Below are positions 27,388 through 35,840 of a stretch of 64,000 bases of DNA, one piece after another (position 1 is the stretch's first letter; each line of letters begins with the position of its first letter). Under the pieces are notes generated by a model. The model saw nothing but the letters and a program-made list of their open reading frames with translations, did no database searches and had not been told where the DNA came from. This stretch comes from G963676655 sp963676655 (lineage in GTDB: Bacteria > Verrucomicrobiota > Lentisphaeria > Victivallales > Victivallaceae), in contig CAXXKX010000003.1 of the NCBI GenBank assembly GCA_963676655.2, positions 2,604,001 to 2,668,000 of the forward strand, read 5' to 3'. The position numbers were made by a program, and so were the translations under genes.

Positions 27388-27902
27388 GCCCGGTACCTTT
27401 CCATCAGGGCATCCCATTTGCTCTGTTTCTGGAGCAGCCAGTCAAGAACCTCGCGGACCGCGCCGCGACCGCCAGGCAGCCTGGTACGCATATCCGAAAA
27501 TTCATCCATGTAGTCCGGGGCGTCGGCGACTGTAATGCCGATTCCGCAACGTTTCATCACCGGTCCGTCTACTATGTCATCGCCGATATATAAACATTGT
27601 TCCGCTCGAAGGGAATGTTCCTGCAGCAGTTTTTCAAATGTCTGGAGTTTATTTTTACAGTTTTCATAGACAAAGTTCATGCCAAGCTCTTCGGCCCGTC
27701 GCCGGTTGGCCGCGGCGGAACGGCCGGAAAGCAGTCCGACCTGTAATCCGGCCCGCATCGCCAGCTTGATGCCGTGCCCGTCCCGGACGTTGAAAAATTT
27801 GATTTCGTCCTCGTCGCCGTATCCCACTCTTCCGTCAGTTAATACACCGTCAACGTCCAGAATGATTGTTGTAATGTCATCTATATTATTTTGTGAAATC
27901 AT
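27384..27902 (-). CDS. kdsC: 3-deoxy-D-manno-octulosonate-8-phosphate phosphatase
   Basis: 172 residues of the C0-type HAD family. Motif I is TIILDVDGVLTDGRV, the second motif is GLLSGRSAAANRRRAEELG, and the last is CLYIGDDIVDGPVMKRCGIGITVADA. It lacks a cap domain, as expected of the tetrameric KdsC. It removes phosphate from KDO-8-P. The start overlaps the kdsA end by 17 bp, with AGAGGT upstream. Confidence 0.95.
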   Translation of the reverse strand: MISQNNIDDITTIILDVDGVLTDGRVGYGDEDEIKFFNVRDGHGIKLAMRAGLQVGLLSGRSAAANRRRAEELGMNFVYENCKNKLQTFEKLLQEHSLRAEQCLYIGDDIVDGPVMKRCGIGITVADAPDYMDEFSDMRTRLPGGRGAVREVLDWLLQKQSKWDALMERYRA

Positions 27903-28698
27903 AAATCTGTTTTACCTCTTTAAGTACTGTTTCCAGGCCGGCGAAGTTCAGGGAGTTCGGCCCGTCGCAAAGCGCGTTGTCGGGATCGGGATGGACTTCG
28001 GTAAACAACACGTCGATTCCGGTCGCGGCCGCCGCGCGCGACAGTGAACCGACAAATTCACGCTGTCCGCCGGAGGCATTGCCCAGTCCTCCCGGGAGTT
28101 GGACCGAATGCGTCGCGTCAAAAACCACCGGCACTCCCAGTCCGCGCATGATCGTCAGCGAACGCATGTCGACCACAAGATTGTGATAACCGAAAAATGT
28201 TCCACGCTCGGTCAACATAATATCCTCGCCGCCGGCGGCACGAATTTTTTCCAGAGCCCCGGCCATATCTTCAGGAGCCATAAATTGACCCTTTTTGACG
28301 TTTACCGGTCTGCCGGTCCGGGCCGCCGCCTGCAGCAGACTGGTTTGCCGACATAGAAACGCTGGTATCTGTAATACGTCGGCAACTTCAGCTACTGCCG
28401 CCACTTCGTCATGTTCATGAATGTCGGTCACCACCGGAACCCCGAGTTCTGCTTTGATCTTTGCCAGCATCCGCAAGCCTTCTTCGAGACCGGGCCCGCG
28501 AAACGAGGCGGCGCCGGAGCGGTTTGCTTTGTCATAAGACGCCTTAAAAACATATTGCACGTCAAGTTTTTCACAAAGTCCGGCGATAAATTCTCCGGTT
28601 TTCAAACAGATATCCATACTTTCCGCCACACACGGACCGGCGAATAAAGTCAGTTTATCCCCGATGATCACGTTATCTGAAATTTTAATTGGTTTCAT
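27886..28698 (-). CDS. kdsA: 3-deoxy-8-phosphooctulonate synthase
   Basis: 270 residues, normal length. LTLFAGPCVAESMDICLKTGE, FKASYDKANRSGAASFRGPGL, VVTDIHEHDEVAAVAEVADVLQIPAFLCRQT (read in parts) and VFDATHSVQLPGG are classic KdsA motifs. It condenses arabinose 5-phosphate with phosphoenolpyruvate. The Cys in 'PAFLCRQT' and the Asn/Cys metal-site question were not resolved. The ATG overlaps the kdsB stop by one base. Confidence 0.97.
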   Translation of the reverse strand: MKPIKISDNVIIGDKLTLFAGPCVAESMDICLKTGEFIAGLCEKLDVQYVFKASYDKANRSGAASFRGPGLEEGLRMLAKIKAELGVPVVTDIHEHDEVAAVAEVADVLQIPAFLCRQTSLLQAAARTGRPVNVKKGQFMAPEDMAGALEKIRAAGGEDIMLTERGTFFGYHNLVVDMRSLTIMRGLGVPVVFDATHSVQLPGGLGNASGGQREFVGSLSRAAAATGIDVLFTEVHPDPDNALCDGPNSLNFAGLETVLKEVKQIYDFTK

Positions 28699-29444
28699 TA
28701 TGCTTCCTTGTTGTATTGCCGCAACCGGGCCGCGGCCTGTTCAAGATCTTCCGGAGTATCCACCCCGATATTTTCCAGATTGCTGGTCAGGACAAAAATT
28801 CCGATCCCGTTTTCCAATGCCCGCAGCTGTTCAAGTTTTTCACATTGCTCAAGCCGACCTTCCGGCAATTCGACAAAGCGTTGCAGAATGTCGCGTCGAT
28901 AAGCGTAAATTCCCCAATGCAGGTAGACCGTGGTATCTTTGCCGCCATCCCTGAGATACGGAACCATTGAGCGGCTGAAATAAAGCGCCATACCGTTGTC
29001 GGCGAAAACCGCTTTGACCCGGTTCGGATCATTCTCAATATCAACCCGGGGACGGGGAACCGCAACAGTTCCCATTTCAAGCTCCGGATTATCCTGCATT
29101 TTATCTATTAACTGATCGATTACTTCCACCGGGATCAGTGGTTCGTCGCCCTGGACATTAATGATTATTTCGGCGTCTGTCCCGGATACCGCCTCGAAAA
29201 TCCGGTCGGTGCCGGAGGGGTGATTCGGCGAGGTCATAACAGCCTTGCCGCCAAAACCGGTCACTGCTTCGACCACTTTTTCATCATCGGTAGCGATCAG
29301 AACTTCATCCGCTTTTGACGCCATTGCTTTCTCCCAGACATGCTGAATCATCGGTTTGCCGCAGAGATCGGCAAGGACCTTGCCCGGAAAGCGGGTACTG
29401 GCGTAACGTGCGGGTATAACCGCGATGGTTTTTCTATGCGTCAT
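28698..29444 (-). CDS. kdsB: 3-deoxy-manno-octulosonate cytidylyltransferase (CMP-KDO synthetase)
   Basis: 248 residues. AVIPARYASTRFPGKVLADL, GKPMIQHVWEKA, ATDDEKVVEAV, NVQGDEPLIPVEVID and LHWGIYAYRRDIL are diagnostic. It activates KDO with CTP for transfer to lipid A. It sits 2 bp after the heptose kinase gene and overlaps kdsA by one base. The KDO transferase waaA is not in the window. Confidence 0.97.
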   Translation of the reverse strand: MTHRKTIAVIPARYASTRFPGKVLADLCGKPMIQHVWEKAMASKADEVLIATDDEKVVEAVTGFGGKAVMTSPNHPSGTDRIFEAVSGTDAEIIINVQGDEPLIPVEVIDQLIDKMQDNPELEMGTVAVPRPRVDIENDPNRVKAVFADNGMALYFSRSMVPYLRDGGKDTTVYLHWGIYAYRRDILQRFVELPEGRLEQCEKLEQLRALENGIGIFVLTSNLENIGVDTPEDLEQAAARLRQYNKEA

Positions 29445-29446
29445 AT

Positions 29447-30457
29447 TTAAACTCCGTTTTTAAAGCTTTCCTTCAGTTCCGCCGCGCTGACCGTGACGGT
29501 TCCAACCTGTCCCACAACAATTCCGGCGGCATGGTTGGCTATTTCCGCTGCTTCCACCGGGGATGATCCGGCCGCCATCGCCAACATTAGCGTGGCAATG
29601 ACCGTATCTCCGGCTCCGGTAACGTCGTAAACATCCCTGGCCAGCGTCGGAATAACCACCGGGCTGTGACCATGGCGGAACATCGCCATCCCCTGAGAAG
29701 ACAGTGAAATCAACAGGTACTCAGGAGCCCATTTGTCGAGAAGGATTTCCGAAACTTTGATCAATGCCTGGTCCCCGGTGACCGGATCGACGCGCTCGGC
29801 ATATATCTTGTTCGCCATAGCAAACGCTTCCCGCCGGTTCGGCTTGAGTACGGTTAACCCTTTGACTCTCATCGGATGCCCCGGTTTCGGGTCAAGCGCG
29901 GTAAGAATATTTTTTTGATTTGCGGCCGCAACTATTTTAGCGATCATATTTTCGGTCAGCAAACCTTTACCATAGTCCTCGAAAATGATTGCGTCAATTG
30001 CTCTGTCCGCAATCTTTGCCAGCAGGGACTTAACAATTCCCTGGCGGGCTGATTCAGGAACGCGGCTGGTATCTTCAAAGTCGATCCGGAGCAGTTGCTG
30101 CGGCCCGGCAATGACTCTCTGTTTTTCCGTGGTTGGGCGTTCTGCCGATATTTCGACGCTTCCGGTACATATTTTATATTCGCTGAAATGGTTCAATATT
30201 TTCTTTCCGGCAGAATCCTTGCCGATCAGCCCGAAAGCCTCAACTTCTCCGCCCAGAGTGACAATGTTCCGCATAACGTTTGCGGCACCGCCGAGACTGG
30301 ATGACTCTTTTTGCGCATGAACAACCGGGACCGGAGCCTCCGGAGAGATTCTGGAGACTTTTCCCCATATATAAGAATCGAGCATAAGGTCCCCGACTAC
30401 CGCGATTCTTTTGCCTTGAAACCGGTCTACGGTTTCCTGAAACCTTTTTAATTTCAT
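29447..30457 (-). CDS. rfaE1: D-glycero-beta-D-manno-heptose-7-phosphate kinase (RfaE domain I)
   Basis: 336 residues of the PfkB family. VVGDLMLDSYIWGKVSRISPEAPVPVV (read in parts), SSLGGAANVMRNIVTLGG, DPKPGHPMRVKGLTVLKPNRREA and DVYDVTGAGDTVIATLMLA are characteristic. Only the kinase half of HldE is present; the adenylyltransferase half must be elsewhere if the heptose pathway is complete. It fits the inner-core LPS operon. Confidence 0.92.
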   Translation of the reverse strand: MKLKRFQETVDRFQGKRIAVVGDLMLDSYIWGKVSRISPEAPVPVVHAQKESSSLGGAANVMRNIVTLGGEVEAFGLIGKDSAGKKILNHFSEYKICTGSVEISAERPTTEKQRVIAGPQQLLRIDFEDTSRVPESARQGIVKSLLAKIADRAIDAIIFEDYGKGLLTENMIAKIVAAANQKNILTALDPKPGHPMRVKGLTVLKPNRREAFAMANKIYAERVDPVTGDQALIKVSEILLDKWAPEYLLISLSSQGMAMFRHGHSPVVIPTLARDVYDVTGAGDTVIATLMLAMAAGSSPVEAAEIANHAAGIVVGQVGTVTVSAAELKESFKNGV

Positions 30458-30469
30458 AAAATTACCGAT

Positions 30470-30976
30470 TTAATTTGGGTTTTCCTGTACCTTTAACTGG
30501 TCTGATAAACGCTTTATAGTATCAGAGGTATTCAGTTTATTACGGAAACAGTAGTACGATTGAGCCCGGTCCGGGTCAAAAAATATTCTGCATTGGGTGA
30601 ACAGCCGGCGATAATCATCGTTAAGGGTTTTTACCGTTTCACGCGAAAGTTTATCTATATTGTTCCGGAGGAAACGGGCATTATGGTCCAAGGTAGCTTT
30701 TGCCAACTGCATTTCCGGTTGAGCTTCATCTACGGTGTTTTTACGCAGAGCCTTGTCGTACAAACGACGTGACTTGTCAAAATTATCAATCATTAATTGC
30801 CGGGCGGAATCTTCGGCCCAAGCTTCAGCTGAACGCATCTGCATAGGCAACCAGATGGCAAAGGTAATTTCGGCACAAATGACTATGAAAAATATAAATA
30901 TCGCCAAATACGCCATATAATCTTTTTTAAACTTGGCCGAGCTTCTCTGTTGTTTTAACATCTGCTTATATTGCAA
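30470..30976 (-). CDS. Small membrane-anchored protein, first gene of the LPS operon
   Basis: 168 residues. After a basic cytoplasmic start (KMLKQQRSSAKFKKDY) there is one transmembrane helix (LAIFIFFIVICAEITFAIWL) and then a helical, charged domain of about 115 residues with 'RSAEAWAEDSARQLMIDNF' and 'LRNNIDKLSRETVKTLNDDYRR' type heptads. I do not recognise the family. It is separated from rfaE1 by 12 bp, so it probably shares the transcript. Function unknown. Confidence 0.7.
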   Translation of the reverse strand: MQYKQMLKQQRSSAKFKKDYMAYLAIFIFFIVICAEITFAIWLPMQMRSAEAWAEDSARQLMIDNFDKSRRLYDKALRKNTVDEAQPEMQLAKATLDHNARFLRNNIDKLSRETVKTLNDDYRRLFTQCRIFFDPDRAQSYYCFRNKLNTSDTIKRLSDQLKVQENPN

Positions 30977-31129
30977 TCCGTGTTATGCTTAATTAAACAA
31001 TTACATAAATGATAACGTATAATCTATCGCCAAATTGCTCTTTTTACAATCTTGAGGGGATATTTTTCTTGAAACCGACCTTGCATAATGGTAAGTTACC
31101 CTTTGTATTCAAACAACAAGTGATTGGTC

Positions 31130-32107
31130 ATGCAAAAAAATAAAATAAAAGTAGTAGTAGTCACCGGCCCGACCGCAACCGGCAAAACCTCTTTGGCAAT
31201 AACTTTAGCCAGAAAGTATAATGGAGAAATAATCAGTGTTGACTCGCGTCAGGTTTATCGCGGACTTGACATAGGTAGCGGCAAGGATTTAGCCGAGTAT
31301 TCAACCGGCGGCGCTCCTGTGCCATATCATCTCATTGATGTTTGTGACCCGTCGGATGAGTATAATTTATTTACTTTTTGTTGTGATGCCGCCGCGGCGG
31401 TAAAAGATATTGATTCACGAGGGAAACTGCCGATCTTCTGTGGTGGTACCGCTTTGTATCTTGATGCTGTTTTGCGTGGTTACAAATTGCCCGGAGGTCC
31501 TCCGAAAGATCGTGAGGAATATCGTTCTATGTCTGTTGATGAATTGATTGAACTTTTAAAGCAAGAGGATCCCGAGGCTTTATCCGAGGTGAAAGACCAT
31601 AACAATCCAACCAGGCTTATACGTGCGCTTGAAAAAGCTGGCGAGCGCAAGAAACAGATTATGCAAAATATTGAGCTTGACATTGATTCACTGGTTTTGG
31701 GAGTATATTTCCCGCGCAATGTGGTTCACCAGAGGATTGAACAGCGCTTGGATTCAAGGTTGGATGAAGGTATGATTAATGAAGTAAGGGCATTGCATGA
31801 AAATGGTGTGTCGTGGGAGAGACTTGAATTTCTCGGTCTTGAATATCGTTATGTTGCGTTTTACCTGCAAGGCAAATTAACTCGCCAGGAAATGAGGGAT
31901 AAATTATTGATTCGTATTCGTAAGTTTGCCAAACGTCAGGACATCTGGTTCCGTAAAATGGAGCGGGAAGGGTTACCCATATATTGGCTTGGTCAAGGAA
32001 TCAGTTTACATTCTGATGACTTGATATTACGTTTTCTGAATAATCAGTCTCTTCCAAGTCCTGAATTGCGTCTTATGGAAACCTTTTACGGCACAAAAAC
32101 GTCTTGA
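31130..32107 (+). CDS. miaA: tRNA dimethylallyltransferase (MiaA-like)
   Basis: About 325 residues. The P-loop VVTGPTATGKTSLAITLAR, IISVDSRQVYRGLDIGSGKD, PYHLIDVCDP, PIFCGGTALYLDAVLRG and RLIRALEK follow the MiaA order, and LEFLGLEYRYVAFYLQGKL matches the C-terminal 'GY-E-A--YL-G' segment. It adds a dimethylallyl group to A37 of tRNAs reading UNN codons. GSGKD in place of the common 'TAKP' marks a divergent branch. ATG 31130 is chosen over a TTG two codons earlier. It is divergent from the LPS operon. Confidence 0.85.
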   Translation: MQKNKIKVVVVTGPTATGKTSLAITLARKYNGEIISVDSRQVYRGLDIGSGKDLAEYSTGGAPVPYHLIDVCDPSDEYNLFTFCCDAAAAVKDIDSRGKLPIFCGGTALYLDAVLRGYKLPGGPPKDREEYRSMSVDELIELLKQEDPEALSEVKDHNNPTRLIRALEKAGERKKQIMQNIELDIDSLVLGVYFPRNVVHQRIEQRLDSRLDEGMINEVRALHENGVSWERLEFLGLEYRYVAFYLQGKLTRQEMRDKLLIRIRKFAKRQDIWFRKMEREGLPIYWLGQGISLHSDDLILRFLNNQSLPSPELRLMETFYGTKTS

Positions 32108-32174
32108 TGTAGATTATGTAAGTAGTTTGTTTCTATGTTTTTATATTTTTTATATATTTAAGCCGTCTGATTAT

Positions 32175-32203
32175 TTGACAAACCTGTTTTCAGCGTATAT
32201 ATT
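32175..32203 (+). promoter_or_regulatory. Consensus sigma-70 promoter of transposase copy 3
   Basis: TTGACA (32175-32180), 17-bp spacer, TATATT (32198-32203); AGGAGG precedes the ATG. Confidence 0.7.
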
Positions 32204-32232
32204 ATCTTCAAACCACCCAAAAGGAGGACAAA

Positions 32233-33201
32233 ATGGAAGCGCGCATGAAAGTTAAAGGCGAGGGCTGCTACTACCATCTTTACAATCGCATCGGCTGCAT
32301 CAAAGGAGAACATCCTTTCTCAAATGCAGACAAGGAATACGGCTTCAAACTGCTTCGATATCTCTGTGATTACTTTTTGATCGAGGTGATTTCTGCCGCT
32401 TGGATGGGGAATCATTTTCATCTGGTGGTCTACGCTCCGGGCCCGGATGAATTGCCTCCACTCGAGGTCATTGTTAAACGACACAATGCCTATTACAAAT
32501 CCATGAAAAAAATCTTCAAATTCGGTCCGCGAACCCCGGTCATTAGCCTCGAAAATAAGGAGCAATGTCAAGAAATTGGCCTCAAAATGATCGATATTAG
32601 CCGGTTTATGTCGGCTTATCAAAGACAGTTCACCTGCGTCTACAACGAAACCCGCAACCGGACCGGACAACTCTGGGGAGGTAGGTTCAAAAGCGTGATT
32701 CTAGAACGCGTAAACGCTCTGGCCGCCTGCGTCACTTACGTTGAACTCAACCCGGTCCGAGCTGGCTTGAAAAATGATCCGGCGGATTACAATTTCACCA
32801 CCTGGGGGCGCTATTGCAGAAGCGGTAAACATATGTTTTATAATAATTTTGTCAAACATATGAAGCCGAATATCACCACTGGCGATGCCTCGCAATGGAC
32901 TGAGATCGAACTATTTGCGTTTTTCCGAGGCGAACTGGCGCGGATTATCACGGCGGAAAGCGGCGCGTCAAGCGAAGAAATCTACGCCGCACGTGATAAA
33001 GCCCGGCAAAAAGAATCGATGCATGTACGTTTTTTGCGCCGCACCAGACACTTTACCGAAGGCGCGATTTTAGGTTCAAAACTCTTCATTCGCCAAACCG
33101 GAATCCTGTTTGATGATCCGGAACGAATCCAGAAAAAACACCTCTCCCGAGGCTCCAGTCCTTCTGGAATATTATATTGTTTCCGCATGCTCAAAAATTA
33201 A
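32233..33201 (+). CDS. Y1 (HUH) transposase, REP-associated-type, copy 3
   Basis: 322 residues, differing from copy 1 at only a handful of positions (for example 'FSNADKEYGFKLL' against 'FSDEDKEYGFILL'). The HFH pair is at 61/63 in WMGNHFHLVVYAPG, and GGRFKSVILE, YVELNPVRAGL and the C-terminal RFLRRTRHFTEGAILGSKLFIR are all kept. Many of the differences in the DNA look like third-position changes, which suggests that the protein has been under selection since the duplication. Intact, with an AGGAGG site. Confidence 0.86.
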   Translation: MEARMKVKGEGCYYHLYNRIGCIKGEHPFSNADKEYGFKLLRYLCDYFLIEVISAAWMGNHFHLVVYAPGPDELPPLEVIVKRHNAYYKSMKKIFKFGPRTPVISLENKEQCQEIGLKMIDISRFMSAYQRQFTCVYNETRNRTGQLWGGRFKSVILERVNALAACVTYVELNPVRAGLKNDPADYNFTTWGRYCRSGKHMFYNNFVKHMKPNITTGDASQWTEIELFAFFRGELARIITAESGASSEEIYAARDKARQKESMHVRFLRRTRHFTEGAILGSKLFIRQTGILFDDPERIQKKHLSRGSSPSGILYCFRMLKN

Positions 33202-33319
33202 TGATTACTTTGCTATTGACTTTTTTGATTTGATAAATCTTGTATTTTGATTTGAATGATGTATTTTTACGGTTTGTAAATTAAATTTCTACAACTGTCA
33301 TTTAAGAAAGGGAGTTCAC

Positions 33320-34087
33320 ATGTTTATAAGTGGATTGGTATCTATTAGTTTTCGTAAATTTGATATAGATAAAGTTATTGAGATGGTCAAAAAGGCAGGC
33401 CTTGAAGCAATTGAGTGGGGAGGAGATGTCCATGTTCCGCATGGGGACATTGTCAGAGCAAAAGAGGTACGGGAGAAATGTGACGAGGCGGGAATTGTTT
33501 TGCCGTCTTATGGTTCCTATTACCGAGCGGCAGGCGAAAATGAAGACAACCCGGATTTCGTGGATGTTCTGGATGCAGGCAAGGCGCTTGGGGTTAAAAC
33601 AATCCGGATTTGGGCAGGGACTCGAGGTTCGGCTGATGCGGATGCAGAGTACCGGACTGCAGTCGCTGAAGATATCAAAAGGGTTGCTGCGCTGTCGGCT
33701 CAAGTAGGAATTTCAGTAAGTTTGGAATTTCACGGCGGAACTTTAACCGATACACGAGAGTCAACTTTGGCGCTTATGCCTGAAGTATTGGACCATAACA
33801 TAAAATTCTATTGGCAGCCACCGGTTGGCAGTTTAGTTGCCGATAATCTGGAAACAATTGCTTTAATGGAACCGCGCGTTTCTAATATTCATGTTTTTCA
33901 CTGGAATATGGTTGACGGCAGGCATAACCGATTGTCCCTGAGCGAAGGGATCGATCAATGGACTCAGTATTTTGCCGCTCTCGACAGTATACAGCCGAGA
34001 GTTGCTATGCTGGAATTCGTAAAGGAAGATGATGAAAGTCAATTTTATCAGGATGCCGAAGTTTTAAAAAAATTATTGAATAAGTGA
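33320..34087 (+). CDS. Sugar phosphate isomerase/epimerase-like TIM-barrel protein
   Basis: 255 residues. The AP-endonuclease-2/xylose-isomerase-like barrel is seen in VISLVSI-type start (GLVSISFRKFDIDKVIEMVKKAGLEAIEWGGDVHVP, read in parts), TIRIWAGTRGS, SVSLEFHGGTLTDT with the metal Glu/His, NIHVFHWNM and MLEFVKED near the end. Members isomerise or epimerise sugars or inositols. GGGAG lies before the ATG. It is 7 bp upstream of the glycosyltransferase gene. Exact substrate not deducible. Confidence 0.82.
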   Translation: MFISGLVSISFRKFDIDKVIEMVKKAGLEAIEWGGDVHVPHGDIVRAKEVREKCDEAGIVLPSYGSYYRAAGENEDNPDFVDVLDAGKALGVKTIRIWAGTRGSADADAEYRTAVAEDIKRVAALSAQVGISVSLEFHGGTLTDTRESTLALMPEVLDHNIKFYWQPPVGSLVADNLETIALMEPRVSNIHVFHWNMVDGRHNRLSLSEGIDQWTQYFAALDSIQPRVAMLEFVKEDDESQFYQDAEVLKKLLNK

Positions 34088-34094
34088 TGATTGA

Positions 34095-35840
34095 GTGGGA
34101 AGTAAAAAGTCAATTCTCAATAAAGATCTGAGCGCACTGATTTGTCTGTTTATAATAAGTATGCTTCTGGCTGTGCGCGGCATCATGGTTGGTTTGCCTT
34201 CGACCGAAAGGCTGAATTTGTCGCTTGGTGGGGCAGAGGCTGTTGATAATGCCTTGCCGATGGTGCATGAGGTGTTGAACTCCCAATTGGGTACGCGCTC
34301 GGAATTTTTGGATAAAACAGATAAAAAGCAGTTTGCTCCTTTGGCAAAAATTTCACCGTATGTCGATCAGGTTCGCAGTTTTCATCCGGATGAACAGTTT
34401 TCATTGAAACAAATAGCATCTATGGCAAAAAGACGCAGCCCCAAGCCGGAAAGTTATATTTATAGCCCGTTTTTCTATTATCAAGTCGGAGCGGCATTGG
34501 CTGCGGGAAAGCTATTTGGAGCGATACCAAACGAGACTTCTCTGGATTATTATCTTAAAAATCCGGATGATTTTAAGTGGTTTTACATCTGCGGCCGGAT
34601 ACTTTTTGTGCTTTACGGCGTTTTAGTTCCTTGGATTGTTTATTTCTGCGCCAGGCGACTGGCGTGTCGTCCCGGGAGAAGTTTTTTTGCGGCAGCGTTA
34701 GTGGGAACACTACCACTAGTGGTTATTTCAGCTAAATTCATCAAACCGGAAGCCCCGGCGTTATTTTATACGGCTTTGGCGCTATTTTTCAGCATCGGGA
34801 TTCTCAGATATGGCCGATGGCGTGATTATGTATTGTCAGGTATCTGTATCGGCCTGGCTGGAGCTACTAAATATCCGGCTGCGTTCTGTTGTTTGTATGC
34901 TATAATGTATCACGTGGGCAGGCGGAAAAATAATTTCGATCCAAAACATCCGTTTATCCGGAAAGATTTACGACTTGTTTTGGCCGGAGTAATTGCTGGG
35001 ACGACTTTTCTGATTTTGAATCCGACAATCATTGTTGATCTGCCGCGTTTTCTTGGTGATCTGCAGTGGATCAAAAGTGTTTCCCGTGAAGGAAATCCTT
35101 TGTATAACATGTTTGACGCAACAATGCTTTACTTATATGACGCTTTTTTTTATACGATGGGCTTTGCCGCCTTTACCGTTATGATTGCCGGAGTAGTTTA
35201 TGTTTGCGTCAGGCCGCGTCGGGCTTATATTCTGCTGTTGCCGACAATTGCGGTTTTTGCCTGGCTGGCCGCGCAAGGACTGTATGCGGAAGCGTACCTT
35301 ATTCCGGCTTACGTACCACTTGGGCTTTTAGCCGCACGAGCAGTATTTGCTATCAAAAACCAAAATGTTAAATACTCAATCGCGGTATTTGTCCTGATTA
35401 TGACTTTTGCCTGGACAACGGCCTGGAATAGTGCGGCCCAAGGCAAAAACCCCCGTAATACCGCAGTGCGCTGGATAAATGAAAATATTCCGGCCGGTTC
35501 TTCAATCGCGATAGAGCGCTATCCGGTCAGCTATCGGGTACCGATGTTTGATCCGGCCCGATATAAAACCGTTATCCGGGATATTGACGGTGACACCGTA
35601 GCAAGGCATGCCGATTATTATATTGATACTTCTTTTCAATGGCTGAACGTACCTTTTTACAAACGTTATTCCGGGGTTATAGACGAGAAGCCGCCGTTTG
35701 ACAATTTTAAGAAATTGCGGACGATTGAATATGTCCCGAAAGTTTTCGGCCTGATACCTCTGAAGCGGCGTCACCGGATTACCCATTATATGGAAGTTAT
35801 TGCTCCGGTCATTATTATTTACAAAAGGAAATCTGAATAA
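34095..35840 (+). CDS. GT39-like integral membrane glycosyltransferase
   Basis: 581 residues with about ten transmembrane helices. SFHPDEQFSLKQIA in the first large loop matches the acidic 'DE' motif of GT39/GT83-type (protein O-mannosyl- or arabinosyl-transferase-like) enzymes, which use polyprenyl-phosphate sugars at the outer face of the inner membrane. The C-terminus is a soluble domain after IAVFVLIMTFAWTTAW. The start is GTG at 34095, with no in-frame ATG nearby. It overlaps the MATE gene by one base, so they are coupled. Confidence 0.75.
   Translation: MGSKKSILNKDLSALICLFIISMLLAVRGIMVGLPSTERLNLSLGGAEAVDNALPMVHEVLNSQLGTRSEFLDKTDKKQFAPLAKISPYVDQVRSFHPDEQFSLKQIASMAKRRSPKPESYIYSPFFYYQVGAALAAGKLFGAIPNETSLDYYLKNPDDFKWFYICGRILFVLYGVLVPWIVYFCARRLACRPGRSFFAAALVGTLPLVVISAKFIKPEAPALFYTALALFFSIGILRYGRWRDYVLSGICIGLAGATKYPAAFCCLYAIMYHVGRRKNNFDPKHPFIRKDLRLVLAGVIAGTTFLILNPTIIVDLPRFLGDLQWIKSVSREGNPLYNMFDATMLYLYDAFFYTMGFAAFTVMIAGVVYVCVRPRRAYILLLPTIAVFAWLAAQGLYAEAYLIPAYVPLGLLAARAVFAIKNQNVKYSIAVFVLIMTFAWTTAWNSAAQGKNPRNTAVRWINENIPAGSSIAIERYPVSYRVPMFDPARYKTVIRDIDGDTVARHADYYIDTSFQWLNVPFYKRYSGVIDEKPPFDNFKKLRTIEYVPKVFGLIPLKRRHRITHYMEVIAPVIIIYKRKSE

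Larger units (their letters stand above)
32158..33201 (+). repeat. Long direct repeat, unit B (transposase copy 3 with its promoter)
   Basis: Closely matches 3792-4837 in the same orientation, from AAGCCGTCTGA through the transposase gene. Flanks differ from unit A. Confidence 0.75.
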
